This document shows, piece by piece, positions 5,876 to 6,099 of a stretch of DNA of 6,099 nucleotides (position 1 is the first letter of the stretch; every line of letters starts with the position of its first letter). The translations under genes were made by a program, and so were the position numbers. Source of the stretch: an uncultured bacterium (GTDB lineage: Bacteria; Cyanobacteriota; Vampirovibrionia; Gastranaerophilales; Gastranaerophilaceae); assembly GCA_937894665.1 (NCBI GenBank), contig CALAWF010000171.1, forward strand, positions 1 to 6,099, written 5' to 3'. Under the pieces are notes generated by a model. The model had not been told where the DNA came from. It saw only the letters and a program-made list of their open reading frames with translations, and did no database searches.

Positions 5876-5938
5876 GTCATTCTGAGGGGTGAACAGTAGA
5901 GGATGTAATCTTACTTTGCAAATTTACCCGAAGAATCT
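5876..5938. repeat. GTCATTCTGAGG...CCCGAAGAATCTC palindromic repeat
   Basis: ATTCT (5879-5883) pairs with AGAAT (5932-5936), and GGGTGAA (5887-5893) pairs with TTTACCC (5923-5929), with one G-T wobble. Between the two stems is a purine internal loop, GAG opposite GA. The loop of about 29 bases (5894-5922) is not recognised. Positions 5919-5940 are identical to 32-53. Confidence 0.65.
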
Positions 5939-5962
5939 CTGACCGAACGACTAGTTAGATAA

Positions 5963-5992
5963 TGTAGGTTGGGGTGTTTCTACCCCAACATT
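5963..5992. repeat. TGTAGGTYGG hairpin repeat, copy 2
   Basis: TGTAG leads into GTTGGGGTG (5968-5976), which pairs with TACCCCAAC (5981-5989) around TTTC, followed by ATT. It has the same flanks and loop size as 1518-1545, with changed but still complementary stem bases. It has no following T-run. Confidence 0.7.
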
Positions 5993-6000
5993 AAATAAGT

Positions 6001-6039
6001 TCCCTCCCAAGAGAGGAGGGTTAGGTAGAGGGGTTGATT
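6001..6039. repeat. CCCTCC/GGAGGG intergenic repeat
   Basis: CCCTCC (6002-6007) pairs with GGAGGG (6015-6020) around CAAGAGA, followed by TTAGGTAGAGGGGTTGATT. The form CCCTCC...GGAGGGTTAGG...GGGGTTGATT resembles, from memory, another common interspersed intergenic repeat. Only one copy is in the window. Confidence 0.5.
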
Positions 6040-6046
6040 ATTATAT

Positions 6047-6088
6047 TGTTCACTTTTTCTTTTTTATTTCGATGAAAAAAGAAAAAGT
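6047..6088. repeat. A/T-rich hairpin and 24-base repeat copy
   Basis: ACTTTTTCTTTTTT (6052-6065) and AAAAAAGAAAAAGT (6075-6088) form a perfect 14-bp inverted repeat with a 9-base loop. Positions 6047-6070 are the exact reverse complement of 1627-1650. The stem lacks G/C pairs except two, so it is a poor terminator. Confidence 0.75.
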
Positions 6089-6099
6089 AGAACCGAAAA

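Larger units (their letters stand above)
5857..6099. repeat. Intergenic mosaic repeat cluster C
   Basis: No gene is seen between the stop of the 881-residue gene and the window end. Modules in order: a GTCATTCTGAGG...GAAGAATCTC hairpin (5876-5938) whose right half repeats the start of the window; a TGTAGGTTGG hairpin (5963-5992); a CCCTCC/GGAGGG module (6001-6039); and an A/T hairpin (6052-6088) whose left part is the inverted partner of 1627-1650. The composition is close to that of clusters A and B. No GC stem followed by a T-run is visible, so the terminator of the 881-residue gene is not identified. Confidence 0.65.

Noticed and set aside
6052..6088. Terminator of the 881-residue gene
   Set aside because: The stem is almost all A/T pairs, lies about 200 bases past the stop, and is part of a repeat with a partner at 1627-1650.
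1..6099. CRISPR array
   Set aside because: Repeats are few, of different families, in mixed orientation and without regular spacers.

Overview
The window is low-GC bacterial DNA using the standard bacterial code: tryptophan is read from TGG, and the stops are TAA, TAA, TAA and TAG. It has four protein genes, all on the + strand, and no tRNA, rRNA, CRISPR array, transposase or phage gene that I can see. The low GC, the folC and prmC housekeeping genes, a very large low-complexity protein, and gaps filled with short hairpin repeats (GTCATTGCGAGCG..., GTCATTCTGAGG...GAAGAATCTC, TGTAGGTYGG...) would suit an uncultured gut lineage such as Gastranaerophilales/Melainabacteria. This taxonomic guess rests on general resemblance only and is weak.

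Layout. 1-295 is a gene-free repeat cluster ending in a plausible sigma70 promoter for folC. 296-1471 is folC, a compact folylpolyglutamate/dihydrofolate synthase. 1472-1744 is a second repeat cluster followed by a near-consensus promoter whose predicted transcript would start almost at the next ATG. 1745-2269 is an unrecognised 174-residue charged protein that overlaps prmC (2263-3096), the release-factor glutamine methyltransferase, by 7 bases; these two form an operon. 3097-3210 is a short gap with two small inverted repeats and several candidate promoter elements. 3211-5856 is an 881-residue protein of unknown function with a folded-looking N-terminus, a Lys/Glu-rich helical region, long disordered stretches and one strong hydrophobic segment. 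5857-6099 is a third repeat cluster.

How the parts fit. FolC (folate polyglutamylation, one-carbon metabolism) and PrmC (methylation of the GGQ motif of release factors) are ordinary housekeeping functions and do not form one pathway. The 174-residue protein is probably co-transcribed and translationally coupled with PrmC, so a translation-linked role is possible but unproven. The 881-residue protein appears to be a separate transcription unit. The most unusual content is the 881-residue protein, the likely leaderless operon start, and the three mosaic repeat clusters, which share family members and include a 24-base exact inverted match across 4.4 kb. I found no defence system, secretion system or other recognisable new multi-gene system.
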